A stretch of 64,000 bases of DNA from Microbacterium sp. cf332 (GTDB lineage Bacteria; Actinomycetota; Actinomycetes; Actinomycetales; Microbacteriaceae). The notes below the pieces were generated by a model that saw only the letters and a list, made by a program, of their open reading frames with translations, was not told where the DNA came from and searched no databases. Location: the NCBI RefSeq assembly GCF_900102175.1, contig NZ_FNKN01000001.1:496001-560000 (forward strand), written 5' to 3'. Below are positions 38,767 to 47,922 of this stretch, piece by piece. A program made the position numbers and the translations under genes. Each line of letters opens with the position of its first letter. The first letter of the stretch is position 1.

Positions 38767-39603
38767 GTGACCCCCACCACCGCGCGCGCCACCGCGCCGT
38801 CCTCAGACGATCTGGCCGACGATCTGGCGCTCGCGCTGCGCCTCGCCGACGCCGCGGATGCGGTGAGCATGGTGCGCTTCGACGCCGCCGACCTCGACAT
38901 CCAGCTCAAGGCCGACGCGTCGCACGTCACGGAGGCCGACCTCGCGACCGAGCGCGCGATCCGCGACCTGCTCGCCACCGAGCGCCCCCTCGACGGCATT
39001 CTCGGCGAGGAGTACGGCACATCGGGCGATGCGCGCCGCCAGTGGATCATCGACCCCATCGACGGCACGGCGAACTATCTCAAGGGCATCCCGATGTGGG
39101 CCACCTTGATCGCTCTCGCCGTCGACGGTGTGCCGCGGGTCGGGGTCGTCAGCCAGCCCGCCATCGGACGTCGCTGGTGGGGTGCGACCGGCCACGGCGC
39201 CTGGACCAACGTCGCGGGAGAGACGACGCCCCGACGCATCGCGACATCGGCGGTCGACGACCTCGCCCACTCGAGCATCAGCTTCCAGAGTCTCCGGCAG
39301 TGGGACGAGGTCGGGCGCAGCGATCAGCTGCTCGCGCTCTCCCGGCGCGTCTGGCGCGATCGCGGATACGGCGACGCCTGGCCCTACATGCTGCTGGCGG
39401 AGGGGCGCCTGGAGTTCGTCGCCGAGTTCGGCGTGAAGGAGTACGACATCGCCGCCCACGTTCCGATCGTGACCGAGGCCGGCGGCCGGTTCACCGACAT
39501 CGACGGCGCCGACACCCTGTCGACGCGATCCGCTCTCGCCACCAACGGCATCCTGCACGAGACCTATCTCGAGCTGCTCGCACCCGATGGAGATCGCGCA
39601 TGA
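38767..39603 (+). CDS. hisN: inositol monophosphatase family protein, likely histidinol-phosphatase
   Basis: 278 residues. The family metal-binding motifs are LGEEYG, WIIDPIDGTANYLKG and YDIAAHVPIVTEAGGRFTD. In Actinobacteria members of this length with ADLDIQLKADASHVTEAD usually act as histidinol-phosphatase in histidine synthesis; inositol or fructose bisphosphate activity cannot be ruled out. GTG start with -10 six bases before. It heads a chain of overlapping genes (ATGA with the lipoprotein gene). Confidence 0.85.
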   Translation: MTPTTARATAPSSDDLADDLALALRLADAADAVSMVRFDAADLDIQLKADASHVTEADLATERAIRDLLATERPLDGILGEEYGTSGDARRQWIIDPIDGTANYLKGIPMWATLIALAVDGVPRVGVVSQPAIGRRWWGATGHGAWTNVAGETTPRRIATSAVDDLAHSSISFQSLRQWDEVGRSDQLLALSRRVWRDRGYGDAWPYMLLAEGRLEFVAEFGVKEYDIAAHVPIVTEAGGRFTDIDGADTLSTRSALATNGILHETYLELLAPDGDRA

Positions 39604-40160
39604 CCCGCCCACGTACGCTCGCCGCGGCCGCCCTCGGCTCGATCGTCACAGCCGGTCTGCTGGCCGGGTGCGCAGCACCGGTTCCCGTCGAGACGACTCC
39701 TCCCGAGGCGGTGCCGTCGTCACCCGTCGCGACCCCGCAGGAGACGGCTTCGGAGCCCGCGCTCCCCGACCCGACGTGCGAGAACATCATCCGCGAGGCG
39801 AGCCTCGAGGAGCTGCAGTCGCAGGGCTGGGAGTACCAGCAGGAGCCGTTCATGATCGGCCAGACCCAGATCGAGGCCGGCGTGTCGTGCACGTGGACGA
39901 ACGCGGCCGAACCCGGCGGCAACATCCTGCAGTTCGGGTGGGCGCCGCTCACGGCCGCGGAGACGACCGAGGCCGAGCGAGCTCTGCAGTCGCAGGGGTG
40001 GATCCGCGAGGAGGCCGACGATGGCGTGTACCTCACCGAGGACCCGAACTTCGCCCTGAACATCGACAGCGACGGGTACGGCGTCACCTACTTCTTCGGC
40101 GAGGGCTACGTCCAGGTGGCCGACGTGAAGCAGGGGCTCGTCATCATCGAGCGGCGCTGA
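39600..40160 (+). CDS. putative lipoprotein
   Basis: 186 residues. N-terminal lipoprotein signal with LLAGCAAP; the lipidated Cys is near residue 24. A Pro/Thr linker follows, then a domain with two cysteines (PTCENII and VSCTW) that could pair. No known family recognised. Located on the outer face of the cytoplasmic membrane. Overlaps the phosphatase stop by four bases. Confidence 0.72.
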   Translation: MTRPRTLAAAALGSIVTAGLLAGCAAPVPVETTPPEAVPSSPVATPQETASEPALPDPTCENIIREASLEELQSQGWEYQQEPFMIGQTQIEAGVSCTWTNAAEPGGNILQFGWAPLTAAETTEAERALQSQGWIREEADDGVYLTEDPNFALNIDSDGYGVTYFFGEGYVQVADVKQGLVIIERR

Positions 40161-40549
40161 TGCGCGAGCGGGTGGGCGCGGGCGTCGACGCGGATCTCGC
40201 TCGCCGGGTCCGGGACGCCGAGACCGAGCTGCTCACGACAGCCGCGCGGCACGACGCCGGCCGATTGCGCGAGCTCATCCACCCGGACTTCACCGAGATC
40301 GGGCGGTCCGGGCGCGTGTGGAACCGTTCCGACCTGCTCGTCGACCTGGTCGAAGAGGCACCACGTCAGACCCCCGAGACCGATGACTGGGTCGTGCAGC
40401 GCCTCGACGTCGACACCCTCCTCGTGACCTACCGGATCGTCGCGGGCACCCGGGTCAGTCGGCACTCGTCCGTCTGGACGACTTCGGGCGGCATCCTCGC
40501 TCTGCGTTTCCACCAGGGCACCGATCGATCGGACGGCGTTCGCCCATAG
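40160..40549 (+). CDS. DUF4440/NTF2-like small protein
   Basis: 129 residues: AETELLTTAARHDAGRLREL, IHPDFTEIGRSGRVWNRSDL and TYRIVAGTRVSRHSSVW follow the SnoaL/DUF4440 cone fold. Role unknown; such folds bind small ligands or stabilise partners. Start overlaps the lipoprotein stop by one base. Confidence 0.75.
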   Translation: MRERVGAGVDADLARRVRDAETELLTTAARHDAGRLRELIHPDFTEIGRSGRVWNRSDLLVDLVEEAPRQTPETDDWVVQRLDVDTLLVTYRIVAGTRVSRHSSVWTTSGGILALRFHQGTDRSDGVRP

Positions 40550-40610
40550 AGTCTCGTGCGCGCCAGGTCAAGCCGATGCGCCGAGGACGACCACGGGCGA
40601 GAATCGGAGC

Positions 40611-40769
40611 ATGCCTGCACTTGCGATCATCCTCATCATCATCGGCATCGCGTTGCTGTTCACGGGAATCTTCGTCGAAGCGGTGAAGTTCCTGCTCTTC
40701 GTCGGTATCGCGCTGATCATCATCGCGGTCATCGCGTGGCTCATGCGGTCGATCCGCAACAAGACCTGA
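40611..40769 (+). CDS. 52-residue hydrophobic membrane protein
   Basis: Two membrane helices (about residues 3-20 and 25-44) rich in Ile and Leu, ending MRSIRNKT. No recognised function; small hydrophobic proteins of this kind are common in Actinobacteria. GGAG is two bases before ATG 40611. A terminator follows directly. Confidence 0.6.
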   Translation: MPALAIILIIIGIALLFTGIFVEAVKFLLFVGIALIIIAVIAWLMRSIRNKT

Positions 40770-40784
40770 AAGCGTCTGAACGCC

Positions 40785-40822
40785 GAAAGCCCCCGTGCCT
40801 CTGCTGGAGGTCGGGGGCTTTC
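40785..40822 (+). terminator. rho-independent terminator
   Basis: 10-bp stem GAAAGCCCCC with its complement around an 18-base loop, ending CTTTCGCTTGCTC. Confidence 0.78.
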
Positions 40823-40862
40823 GCTTGCTCCGCAGCTGTCCCCGCCGCGCGGCGATCATGGA

Positions 40863-40868
40863 TACGTT
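40863..40868 (+). promoter_or_regulatory. -10 hexamer of a leaderless promoter
   Basis: TACGTT, six bases before ATG 40875. Confidence 0.5.
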
Positions 40869-40874
40869 CGGCTC

Positions 40875-41078
40875 ATGCGAGCACGCGACACCCGGCGGGA
40901 CGAGTACGGCTACCCGCTCGACGAGACGATCGGCGAGCCCTACCACGCGGAGACTGCCGCCTCCGGACCGCTCGACGGCGACGATCCGGGGGCGCGGCGC
41001 GCCGCCCACCAGGCCTACCAGGACCGGTTCTTCGCCGAGTACGCCGCAGCCATTCGCGAGACGCGACGACGCGCGTAG
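40875..41078 (+). CDS. small soluble hypothetical protein
   Basis: 67 residues, charged, with no membrane segment: DEYGYPLDETIGEPYHAET then a helical C-terminal half AAHQAYQDRFFAEYAAAIRE. Family not recognised. Supported by the -10 spacing and typical GC-rich third positions. Confidence 0.55.
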   Translation: MRARDTRRDEYGYPLDETIGEPYHAETAASGPLDGDDPGARRAAHQAYQDRFFAEYAAAIRETRRRA

Positions 41079-41170
41079 TCCGAACGGATGATCTTCGGAA
41101 ACCTACCTCTCCCGCTGCGGAGGTGGCCTTGGGCGGGCGGCTGTCGGCGACGCGGAGCGAGTGGGCTCTG

Positions 41171-41176
41171 TAGCCT
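41171..41176 (+). promoter_or_regulatory. -10 hexamer of a leaderless promoter
   Basis: TAGCCT, six bases before GTG 41183. Confidence 0.5.
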
Positions 41177-41182
41177 GGCGGT

Positions 41183-41584
41183 GTGACTCTGCGTGTCAAA
41201 GCGGCTCTGCTGGCGGGCATCCTCTTGCTCGTGATGAGCGCGATCGGCTTCACCTTGTTCGCGCAGGACAAGCCGATCGATGGGCGAGCGACTCTGGCCG
41301 TCGGCGTCATCGTGGCGGCGACGTCGGGATCCTCCGTGATCTACCAGATCGACCGGTGGAGGCTTCGCAAGCAGTCGCTCGTGCACTTCGTCATCATGTG
41401 CCTGACCGTTCTGCCTGCGTTGCTGCTCAGCGGCTGGTTCCCGCTTCAGGACGCCTGGGGGTATTTGACTGTCGTCGGCGTCTTCCTGTCCACCGGTCTC
41501 ATCCTCTGGCTCGCCCTCTACCTCATCTTCACCACGCTCGTTCCGCGTCGGTCGGCCGATGCGGGGCGTATCGACGTGCGTTGA
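41183..41584 (+). CDS. DUF3021-like four-helix membrane protein
   Basis: 133 residues with four hydrophobic helices (about 6-26, 35-52, 66-86, 92-116) and a short basic loop DRWRLRKQS between helices 2 and 3, resembling DUF3021. Function unknown. GTG start chosen for the -10 six bases before and lack of a ribosome site. Confidence 0.68.
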   Translation: MTLRVKAALLAGILLLVMSAIGFTLFAQDKPIDGRATLAVGVIVAATSGSSVIYQIDRWRLRKQSLVHFVIMCLTVLPALLLSGWFPLQDAWGYLTVVGVFLSTGLILWLALYLIFTTLVPRRSADAGRIDVR

Positions 41585-41638
41585 CGAGCGACATCCCGCG
41601 ACCGACCCCGCCGTGGACGCACCGTTCGGTAACGCAGA

Positions 41639-41678
41639 AGAGCCCCCGATCCCCTGTTTCCCGGGGATCGGGGGCTCT
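41639..41678. terminator. terminator of ssrA (bidirectional)
   Basis: Perfect 16-bp stem AGAGCCCCCGATCCCC with complement and an eight-base loop, 18 bases past the tmRNA 3' end. Confidence 0.88.
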
Positions 41679-41696
41679 GCAGTGTGACAGCGGCAG

Positions 41697-42066
41697 TGGT
41701 GGAGATGGGGGGAATCGAACCCCCGTCCATCGCTGAGATACGGCGTCTTCTCCGGGCGCAGTCTGTAGAGGCGTTCTGCTCGGCCCCGACTTTCAGTACA
41801 GACACATAAGTCGACAGGCCCAGTCCGGAAAGAGTCCCGCGTGACGTCCGAACGCCGTCACGCAGCAAGATCCCTAGATGACGCCAGGGTCCGTGGCGGG
41901 ATCACACACGGTCTGACGGACTATCGGGCTCGCTTATGCAGCGAGGGCGAAGTCAGTGCGCTTGGATTCGGCACTTATAGTTTTGCAGAGATCGTTAACG
42001 AGATAACCCTGCATCCTCGGCCCGCTTCTCGCCGACACACAGGCGATGTCGAAACCGATCATCCCC
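41697..42066 (-). ncRNA. ssrA: transfer-messenger RNA
   Basis: 370 bases. The 5' end GGGGATGATCGGTTTCGAC and 3' end ...GGTTCGATTCCCCCCATCTCC pair as an acceptor stem (GGGGATG with CATCTCC) with A and encoded CCA. The tag frame at 41972-41934 reads AESKRTDFALAA then TAA. It rescues stalled ribosomes together with SmpB, whose gene lies 0.8 kb away on the same strand. Confidence 0.95.
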
Positions 42067-42187
42067 ATGAAGCCTTCGGTCGAAGGGCCGCTGTCACACT
42101 GTGGAATTACCAGACCGGATGCCGAGGCACCCGAGCTCTACAGACTACAACCGATCAGCTCCCGGCGCCATTCCCGGGCACCGCGCC

Positions 42188-42193
42188 TAGAGT
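42188..42193 (+). promoter_or_regulatory. -10 hexamer of a leaderless promoter (SIMPL gene)
   Basis: TAGAGT, six bases before ATG 42200. Confidence 0.55.
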
Positions 42194-42199
42194 CGGACC

Positions 42200-42862
42200 A
42201 TGGCAGACATCCTGATCTCCGTCCGCGGCGAGGCCGAGCGACGCGTCGCCCCCGAGGTCGCCATCGTCTCCGCGGCCGCGGCCGCCGATGGCCCCGAACG
42301 CACAGCGGTCGTCTCCCGCGTCACGACGACGATCGCGACCCTGCGCACGCGCCTCGAAGAACTGACGCGCGCCGGCGTCGTGTCGAACTGGTCGAGCGGA
42401 TCGGTGTCGACCTGGTCGGACCGGCCCTGGAACCCCGACGGCAAACAGCTCGCCCCTGTCCACCATGCGACGATCGATCTCTTCGCGACCTTCGACGACT
42501 TCGTGGCGCTGTCCGAATGGGTGGGCCTGCTCTCGGACGACGACGGGATGCGCGTCTCCACCGTCGAGTGGCAGCTCTCCCCCGCGACACGTGCAACCAT
42601 CGAACGCGAGGTCGCGACGTCCGCGGTCGGCGTCGCCGTGGCCCGGGCGTCGGCGTATGCGGCGGCCCTCGGTCACGGATCCATCGAACCCGTGGAGCTC
42701 GCCGACGTCGGGCTGCTCAGCGGAGCGGACGCGCCCCCGGCCGCACCCATGTTCGCCCGCGCTGCGACCATGTCGGCGGACGCCGCATCCGGAGGCATCG
42801 CGCTGCGCCCCGGCGACATCGTCGTCACCGCGGCGGTCGAGGCCCGGTTCCGCGCCCGCTGA
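42200..42862 (+). CDS. SIMPL (DUF541) domain protein
   Basis: 220 residues: ISVRGEAERRVAPEVAIVSA at the start and DIVVTAAVEARF at the end are the SIMPL landmarks. No signal peptide or lipobox, so it seems cytoplasmic, unlike many periplasmic members. Role unknown. It sits between ssrA and smpB on the opposite strand, breaking that pair. Confidence 0.85.
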   Translation: MADILISVRGEAERRVAPEVAIVSAAAAADGPERTAVVSRVTTTIATLRTRLEELTRAGVVSNWSSGSVSTWSDRPWNPDGKQLAPVHHATIDLFATFDDFVALSEWVGLLSDDDGMRVSTVEWQLSPATRATIEREVATSAVGVAVARASAYAAALGHGSIEPVELADVGLLSGADAPPAAPMFARAATMSADAASGGIALRPGDIVVTAAVEARFRAR

Positions 42863-42866
42863 TCGA

Positions 42867-42890
42867 GCCGGCCCGCAGAAGCCGGCCGGC
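42867..42890. terminator. possible terminator between SIMPL gene and smpB
   Basis: 7-bp GC-rich stem (42867-42873 with 42884-42890), ten-base loop, between convergent genes. Confidence 0.4.
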
Positions 42891-42908
42891 CGGAGCGGAA
42901 CCGTATCC

Positions 42909-43385
42909 TCAGTCGCCGAGACGGTTACGTGTGCGCATGGCGCGCTCGGCCTCGCGCTTGTCCTCACGCTCGCGGATGGTCTGCCGCTTCTCGAACTCGC
43001 GCTTTCCCTTGGCGACGGCGATCTCGACCTTCGCGCGTCCGTCCGAGAAGTACAGACGCAGCGGCACGAGCGTGTAGCCCCCTGCGCTCACCGCGTGGGA
43101 GAGCTTGACGATCTCGTCCTTGTGCAGCAGAAGCTTGCGGGTGCGCTTGGTGGCGTGGTTCGTCCAATGGCCCTGCGAGTATTCCGGGATGTGCACGGCG
43201 TCCAGGTAGGCCTGACCGTTGTCGATGTAGGCGTAGCCGTCGGTGAGGTTGGCCCGCCCCTGACGCAACGACTTGACCTCGGTACCGGTCAGCACGAGTC
43301 CCGCCTCGTAGGTCTTCTCGATGGCGTAGTCGTGCCGGGCGCGCTTGTTGCTCGCCACGAGCTTCTCGCCCTGTTCCTTCGGCAT
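42909..43385 (-). CDS. smpB: SsrA-binding protein SmpB
   Basis: 158 residues, normal SmpB length: [39 protein letters not shown] and the positively charged tail [19 protein letters not shown] that enters the mRNA channel. It carries tmRNA to stalled ribosomes. ATG 43385 has GGAGG six bases upstream; a GTG one codon earlier is less well spaced. Confidence 0.96.
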   Translation of the reverse strand: MPKEQGEKLVASNKRARHDYAIEKTYEAGLVLTGTEVKSLRQGRANLTDGYAYIDNGQAYLDAVHIPEYSQGHWTNHATKRTRKLLLHKDEIVKLSHAVSAGGYTLVPLRLYFSDGRAKVEIAVAKGKREFEKRQTIREREDKREAERAMRTRNRLGD

Positions 43386-43474
43386 CACGCGCCTCCTTCC
43401 GCTGGTGCAATCGGCGCAGCCCTACAGTCTACGGGCACGCCGGGCTGCCGACGCGACGCGACGAACCGGGCGCG

Positions 43475-44389
43475 TCAGTTGCGCAGCCAGCGCCGGATGG
43501 CGAAGCCCGCGGAGACCGCCGCGAGAACCACCCCGATCACGACCACCGCAGGCACGACGATCGCGACATCGCCGAGGTTCACCCAGCTCGCGACGAAGTC
43601 GATCTGCGACGACAGGTAGTCGTCGACGCCGACCTGAACCATCACCACGATCGCGCCGCTCGCGAGCGCCGAGCCGATCAGGGCTGCGAACACTCCCTCG
43701 AGGATGAACGGCGTCTGGATGAAGCGATTCGATGCGCCGACGAGACGCATGATCCCGAGTTCGCGTCTGCGCGCGTACGCAGACAGCCGGATCGTCGTGG
43801 CGATCAGCAGCACGGCCGCGATGAGCATCAGCGCGGCGATGCCGACGGCGATGTAGGTCGCGACCGTGAGCGCCGAGAACAGCGGGTCGAGGTATTGCAG
43901 CTGGTTCGCGACCTCCTCGACGCCGTCGAAGTCCTTGAACGCCTCGCTGATGACATCGCTCTGCGACGGATCGGCCAGAGTGACCCAGTAGGTGTTGTTG
44001 AGCTGCTCCGGCGTGACGAACTCGGCGTAGTCGTCGCCCATCAGCGAGAGCACGTTGTCGTACGCCTCCTGGCTGCTCTCGAAACGCACGTCGCGCACGA
44101 CGCTCTGCAGCGCCGGCGAGTCGAGCCGCTCGGCCACCGCCGCGATCTGGTCCTCGGTCGCCGGGCCGTCGGCGCAGTTCTGCACCGTCGCCTCCTCGCG
44201 GCACATGTAGACCGCTACCTGGGCGCGCTCCGACCAGAAGTCCTTCGTCTTGCTGATCTGCATCTGCATCAGCATCGCGGCGCCCACGAAGGTGAGCGAG
44301 ACGAACGTGACGAGAATGACCGAGATCACCATCGACGCGTTGCGGCGCAGGCCGGTCAGGGCCTCGCCCAGGATCAGGCCGACTCTCAT
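43475..44389 (-). CDS. ftsX: cell division protein FtsX
   Basis: 304 residues. One N-terminal membrane segment ([20 protein letters not shown]), an extracellular domain of about 120 residues that includes two cysteines ([11 protein letters not shown]), and three C-terminal membrane helices. FtsEX activates peptidoglycan hydrolases at the septum. Start overlaps the ftsE stop by four bases. Confidence 0.95.
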   Translation of the reverse strand: MRVGLILGEALTGLRRNASMVISVILVTFVSLTFVGAAMLMQMQISKTKDFWSERAQVAVYMCREEATVQNCADGPATEDQIAAVAERLDSPALQSVVRDVRFESSQEAYDNVLSLMGDDYAEFVTPEQLNNTYWVTLADPSQSDVISEAFKDFDGVEEVANQLQYLDPLFSALTVATYIAVGIAALMLIAAVLLIATTIRLSAYARRRELGIMRLVGASNRFIQTPFILEGVFAALIGSALASGAIVVMVQVGVDDYLSSQIDFVASWVNLGDVAIVVPAVVVIGVVLAAVSAGFAIRRWLRN

Positions 44390-45360
44390 GACGTGGGCCC
44401 CACTTCGTCGCTGCGATCGTCGCGATCGCCGAGACCGAGCTTCCTCGCGACATCCGGGAGACCGAGACCCGCCAGATCGATGTCGGGCGCGACGATCGGG
44501 ATGGCGCGCGTCTCTCCCACCGGCGGCGGCGGCTCGGCGGGCGCGTCGGACTCGTCCGGCACGTGGGCCGCCGGAGGCGTCTCGGCGATCTCACGCTGGA
44601 GCTCGAGCACCGCGGTGAGCGCGGCGACGGCGGCCGCGCCGCGCACCGGCTCGGGAGCCAGGCTCGGAAGTGCCGACGTGTCGCCGTACCCGCCGCCGAC
44701 CTCGTCGCGCACCATCACGCCACCGCTGAGCTCGATGACACGCCGCTGCATCTGGTCGACGAAGCCCGCCTCGTGCGTCGCCATGACGACGGTCGTCCCG
44801 TTCGCGTTGATGCGCGCGAGCAGCTGCATGATGTCGACGGATGTCGCGGGGTCGAGGTTTCCCGTCGGCTCATCCGCGAGCAGCACCTGCGGCCGGTTGA
44901 CGATCGCGCGGGCGATCGCGACGCGCTGCTGCTCGCCACCGGAGAGCTCGTGCGGGAGGCGCTTCTCCTTGCCGGCGAGGCCGACGAGCGCGAGCGCCTC
45001 GGGCACGGCCTGGGAGATGAACGCGCGCGATGAGCCGATCACCTGCAGCGTGAACGCGACGTTCTGGAAGACCGTCTTGTTCGGCAGCAGACGGAAGTCC
45101 TGGAAGACGGCGCCGATGTGGCGACGGAAGTAGGGCACCTTGCGGGTCGACAACCCGCGCAGGTCGCGGCCGAGCACGACCACGCGCCCGTCGCTCGCGA
45201 CATCCTCGCGCAGGATCATCCGCAGGCACGACGACTTCCCCGACCCGGAGGCGCCGACGAGGAAGACGAACTCGCCGCGCTGGATCTCGAAGTCGACGTC
45301 GCTGAGCGCGGGCTTCGAGGTGCCGCGATACCGCTTGCTGACGTGTTCGAACCGGATCAT
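44386..45360 (-). CDS. ftsE: cell division ATP-binding protein FtsE, C-terminally extended
   Basis: 324 residues. ABC motifs: Walker [11 protein letters not shown] loop FQDFRLL, signature LSGGEQQR, Walker [10 protein letters not shown] and the switch His in MATHEAG. The ABC core ends near residue 228; about 95 residues of Pro/Ala/Asp-rich tail follow, longer than the typical FtsE. FtsE powers FtsX. It lies 98 bases after prfB on the same strand. Confidence 0.95.
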   Translation of the reverse strand: MIRFEHVSKRYRGTSKPALSDVDFEIQRGEFVFLVGASGSGKSSCLRMILREDVASDGRVVVLGRDLRGLSTRKVPYFRRHIGAVFQDFRLLPNKTVFQNVAFTLQVIGSSRAFISQAVPEALALVGLAGKEKRLPHELSGGEQQRVAIARAIVNRPQVLLADEPTGNLDPATSVDIMQLLARINANGTTVVMATHEAGFVDQMQRRVIELSGGVMVRDEVGGGYGDTSALPSLAPEPVRGAAAVAALTAVLELQREIAETPPAAHVPDESDAPAEPPPPVGETRAIPIVAPDIDLAGLGLPDVARKLGLGDRDDRSDEVGPTS

Positions 45361-45458
45361 GACTCGACGAGCCTAAGCGGCGGTGTCGCGCATGCCGGAT
45401 GCGACACCCGCGAGCCGCGGCATCCGCACCTCAGTACTGGGTCAGGCGTTCGCGCCGG

Positions 45459-46571
45459 TCAGGCGTCGTCGTCCTTGCGCTTGCGCCACCGGATGCCCGC
45501 GGCGATGAAGCCGTCGAGGTCGCCGTCGAAGACCGTGGAGGGGTTGCCGACCTCGTGGCCCGTGCGCAGGTCCTTGACGAGCTGCTGACCGTAGAGGAAG
45601 TACGAGCGCATCTGGTCGCCCCAGCTCGCGGTGATCGTGCCGGCGAGCTCCTTCTTCTTGGCCGCCTCCTCCTCGCGCTGCAGCAGCATGAGGCGGGTCT
45701 GGAGCACACGCATCGCGGCGGCGCGGTTCTGGATCTGCGACTTCTCGTTCTGCATCGACACGACGATGCCGGTCGGGATGTGCGTGATGCGCACGGCGGA
45801 GTCGGTCGTGTTGACGGACTGGCCGCCGGGGCCCGACGAGCGGAACACGTCGACACGGATGTCGTTCTCGGGCACGTCGACTTCGACGGCCTCTTCCATG
45901 ACGGGGATGACCTCGACCGCGGCGAAGCTGGTCTGGCGCTTGTCGGCCGAGCCGAACGGGCTGATGCGGGCGAGACGGTGCGTGCCGGCCTCGACCGAGA
46001 GGGTCCCGTACGCGTAGGGCGCATCGATCTCGAAGGTCGCCGACTTGATGCCGGCACCCTCGGCGTACGAGGTGTCCATGACCTTGACCGGGTACTTGTG
46101 ACGCTCGGCCCAGCGCAGGTACATACGCAGGAGCATGTCGGCGAAGTCGGTGGCGTCGTCGCCGCCGGCGCCGGAGCGGATGGTGACCACCGCGGACCGC
46201 TCGTCGTACTCGCCGTCGAGCAGCGTCTGCACCTCGAGCTGTCCGATGACCTCGCCGAGCTGCTTGAGCTCCTTGCGAGCCTCGTCGGCCGACTCCTCGT
46301 CGTCCATCTCGATCGCGAGCTCGACGAGCACGTCGAGGTCGTCGAGGCGGCGCTCGACCTCGGTCACGCGCTTGAGCTCGGCCTGCCGATGGCTGAGCGC
46401 GCTGGTGACCTTCTGGGCCTTCTCGACGTCGTCCCAGAGATCGGGGGCGCCGGCCTCGTCGGAGAGGCGGGCGATCTCGGCCCGGAGCGCGTCGACGTCG
46501 ACCACCGCCTGAATGTCGGCGAAGGTGGATCGCAGGGCCTGGATGTCGGCGGAGATATCGAATTCGAGCAT
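45459..46571 (-). CDS. prfB: peptide chain release factor 2
   Basis: 370 residues. GGQ is in [16 protein letters not shown] and the stop-codon recognition motif is SPF in [14 protein letters not shown]. It releases peptides at UAA and UGA codons. The frame is continuous from ATG 46571 with no in-frame TGA, so the programmed frameshift of many RF2 genes is absent, as expected for Actinobacteria. A TACTCT -10 lies eight bases upstream and GGAG four bases upstream. Confidence 0.96.
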   Translation of the reverse strand: MLEFDISADIQALRSTFADIQAVVDVDALRAEIARLSDEAGAPDLWDDVEKAQKVTSALSHRQAELKRVTEVERRLDDLDVLVELAIEMDDEESADEARKELKQLGEVIGQLEVQTLLDGEYDERSAVVTIRSGAGGDDATDFADMLLRMYLRWAERHKYPVKVMDTSYAEGAGIKSATFEIDAPYAYGTLSVEAGTHRLARISPFGSADKRQTSFAAVEVIPVMEEAVEVDVPENDIRVDVFRSSGPGGQSVNTTDSAVRITHIPTGIVVSMQNEKSQIQNRAAAMRVLQTRLMLLQREEEAAKKKELAGTITASWGDQMRSYFLYGQQLVKDLRTGHEVGNPSTVFDGDLDGFIAAGIRWRKRKDDDA

Positions 46572-46579
46572 GGCACTCC

Positions 46580-46589
46580 AGAGTATCGT
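46580..46589. promoter_or_regulatory. overlapping divergent -10 hexamers of prfB and the MFS gene
   Basis: TACTCT (minus, 46585-46580) and TATCGT (plus, 46584-46589) share two bases. Only 25 bases separate the two start codons, so the two polymerases cannot bind at the same time. Confidence 0.55.
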
Positions 46590-46596
46590 GGAAGCA

Positions 46597-47922
46597 ATGG
46601 GAGCCAGCCACGCGGAGGACGAACCGATACGACGCGTCCTGTGGCGCCTGGCCCCCATGATCTACGGCCCGACCACCCTGTTCGGCCTGGGCGAAGGCGC
46701 GGTCATCCCCCTGATCCCGGTCATCGCCGTGCAGCTCGGCGCCGACGTCGCCACCTCGGCCCTCGTCGCCGCCGCGCTCGTCGTCGGTCAGCTGTGCGGC
46801 AACATCCCGGCGGGCTGGGCCGTGGCCCGCATCGGCGAACGCGCGACCATGATCATCGCCGGATTGCTCGCTCTCGTGGGAGTGGCGGCGATGGCGGTCG
46901 CCCCCGTCCTCGGGGTGTTCGCGGCATCCGTCTTCGTGATCGGCATCTGCGCCGCGGCATTCGGTGTCGCTCGACACGCGTTCATGACGACGCGCGTGCC
47001 CCTCACCTTCCGTGCGCGAGCACTGTCGCTGCTCGGCGGCAGCTTCCGACTCGGCATGTTCGTCGGCCCGTTCATCGCGGCGGCGCTCCTCTGGGTGTTC
47101 GGCGACGAGCACGCGACCATCTGGTTCTTCGGCGTCTGCCTCGTCGCGATGATCGCGCTCGTCGCGTTCGGGCCCGAGCCGGAGAAGCGCCTCGGCCCGG
47201 CCCCCGCCGTCGCACGGACCGCCGAGGGCGAGGCCATCACGACCGCGCCGGTATCCGCCCGTCGCGTCCCCGGGACGGGCGTCGTCCGCACCGCCTGGCG
47301 CAACCGGGACGTGCTCGCCCGCCTGGGCGTCGCGGCCGCGTCGCTGTCCGCGCTGCGCTCGACTCGTCAGGTGCTCCTGCCGCTCTGGGGCGTGGCCATC
47401 GGCCTCGACGCCCCGACCATCGCGCTCGTCGTCGGGGTGTCGGGCGCGATCGACTTCGCGCTCTTCTACGCCAGCGGTCAGGTGATGGACCGCTTCGGAC
47501 GGCTGTGGGCTGCTCTGCCCGCCATGCTCCTCATGAGCGCCGGTCTCATCGCGCTCGCCCTCACGTCGTCGGGCGCGCAGCCCGAGCTGTGGTTCGCGCT
47601 CTTCGCCGCGGTCCTCGGGGTGGGCAACGGGATCTCGAGCGGCATCCTGCTCACGCTCGGCGCAGACGTCGCCCCGACCGCCAACCCGGCCCCCTTCCTG
47701 GGCTCGTGGCGCACGCTGACCGACGCCGGCGGCGCGATGGCTCCCCTGCTGGTGTCGGCCATCACGGCCGTGGCCTCACTACCGGTCGCAGCCGCCGTGA
47801 TGGGCGGGTTCGGACTCGTGGGCGCGCTCGGCTTCATCCGGTGGGTGCCCCGCTTCGTCCCCCGCGGCCGTGTCGCACCGCCCTCCGATCCCGATGCGCC
47901 CGACCCCGATGCGTCCGCCTAG
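46597..47922 (+). CDS. MFS transporter
   Basis: 441 residues, about 12 helices. Loop motif [20 protein letters not shown] and a second-half equivalent [15 protein letters not shown]. Related MFS proteins export small molecules. It is the first gene of the plus-strand run leading into the polysaccharide genes, with the next gene overlapping its end, so a link to envelope precursor or oligosaccharide export is possible but not shown. -10 TATCGT is seven bases before ATG 46597. Confidence 0.85.
   Translation: MGASHAEDEPIRRVLWRLAPMIYGPTTLFGLGEGAVIPLIPVIAVQLGADVATSALVAAALVVGQLCGNIPAGWAVARIGERATMIIAGLLALVGVAAMAVAPVLGVFAASVFVIGICAAAFGVARHAFMTTRVPLTFRARALSLLGGSFRLGMFVGPFIAAALLWVFGDEHATIWFFGVCLVAMIALVAFGPEPEKRLGPAPAVARTAEGEAITTAPVSARRVPGTGVVRTAWRNRDVLARLGVAAASLSALRSTRQVLLPLWGVAIGLDAPTIALVVGVSGAIDFALFYASGQVMDRFGRLWAALPAMLLMSAGLIALALTSSGAQPELWFALFAAVLGVGNGISSGILLTLGADVAPTANPAPFLGSWRTLTDAGGAMAPLLVSAITAVASLPVAAAVMGGFGLVGALGFIRWVPRFVPRGRVAPPSDPDAPDPDASA

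Noticed and set aside
41934..41999. A longer tmRNA tag starting further upstream (through the Cys-Lys-Thr codons)
   Set aside because: The 12-residue AESKRTDFALAA has the expected length, Ala start and an upstream sequence like known resume sites.
46400..46571. Programmed frameshift in prfB
   Set aside because: The frame is continuous with no early in-frame TGA.
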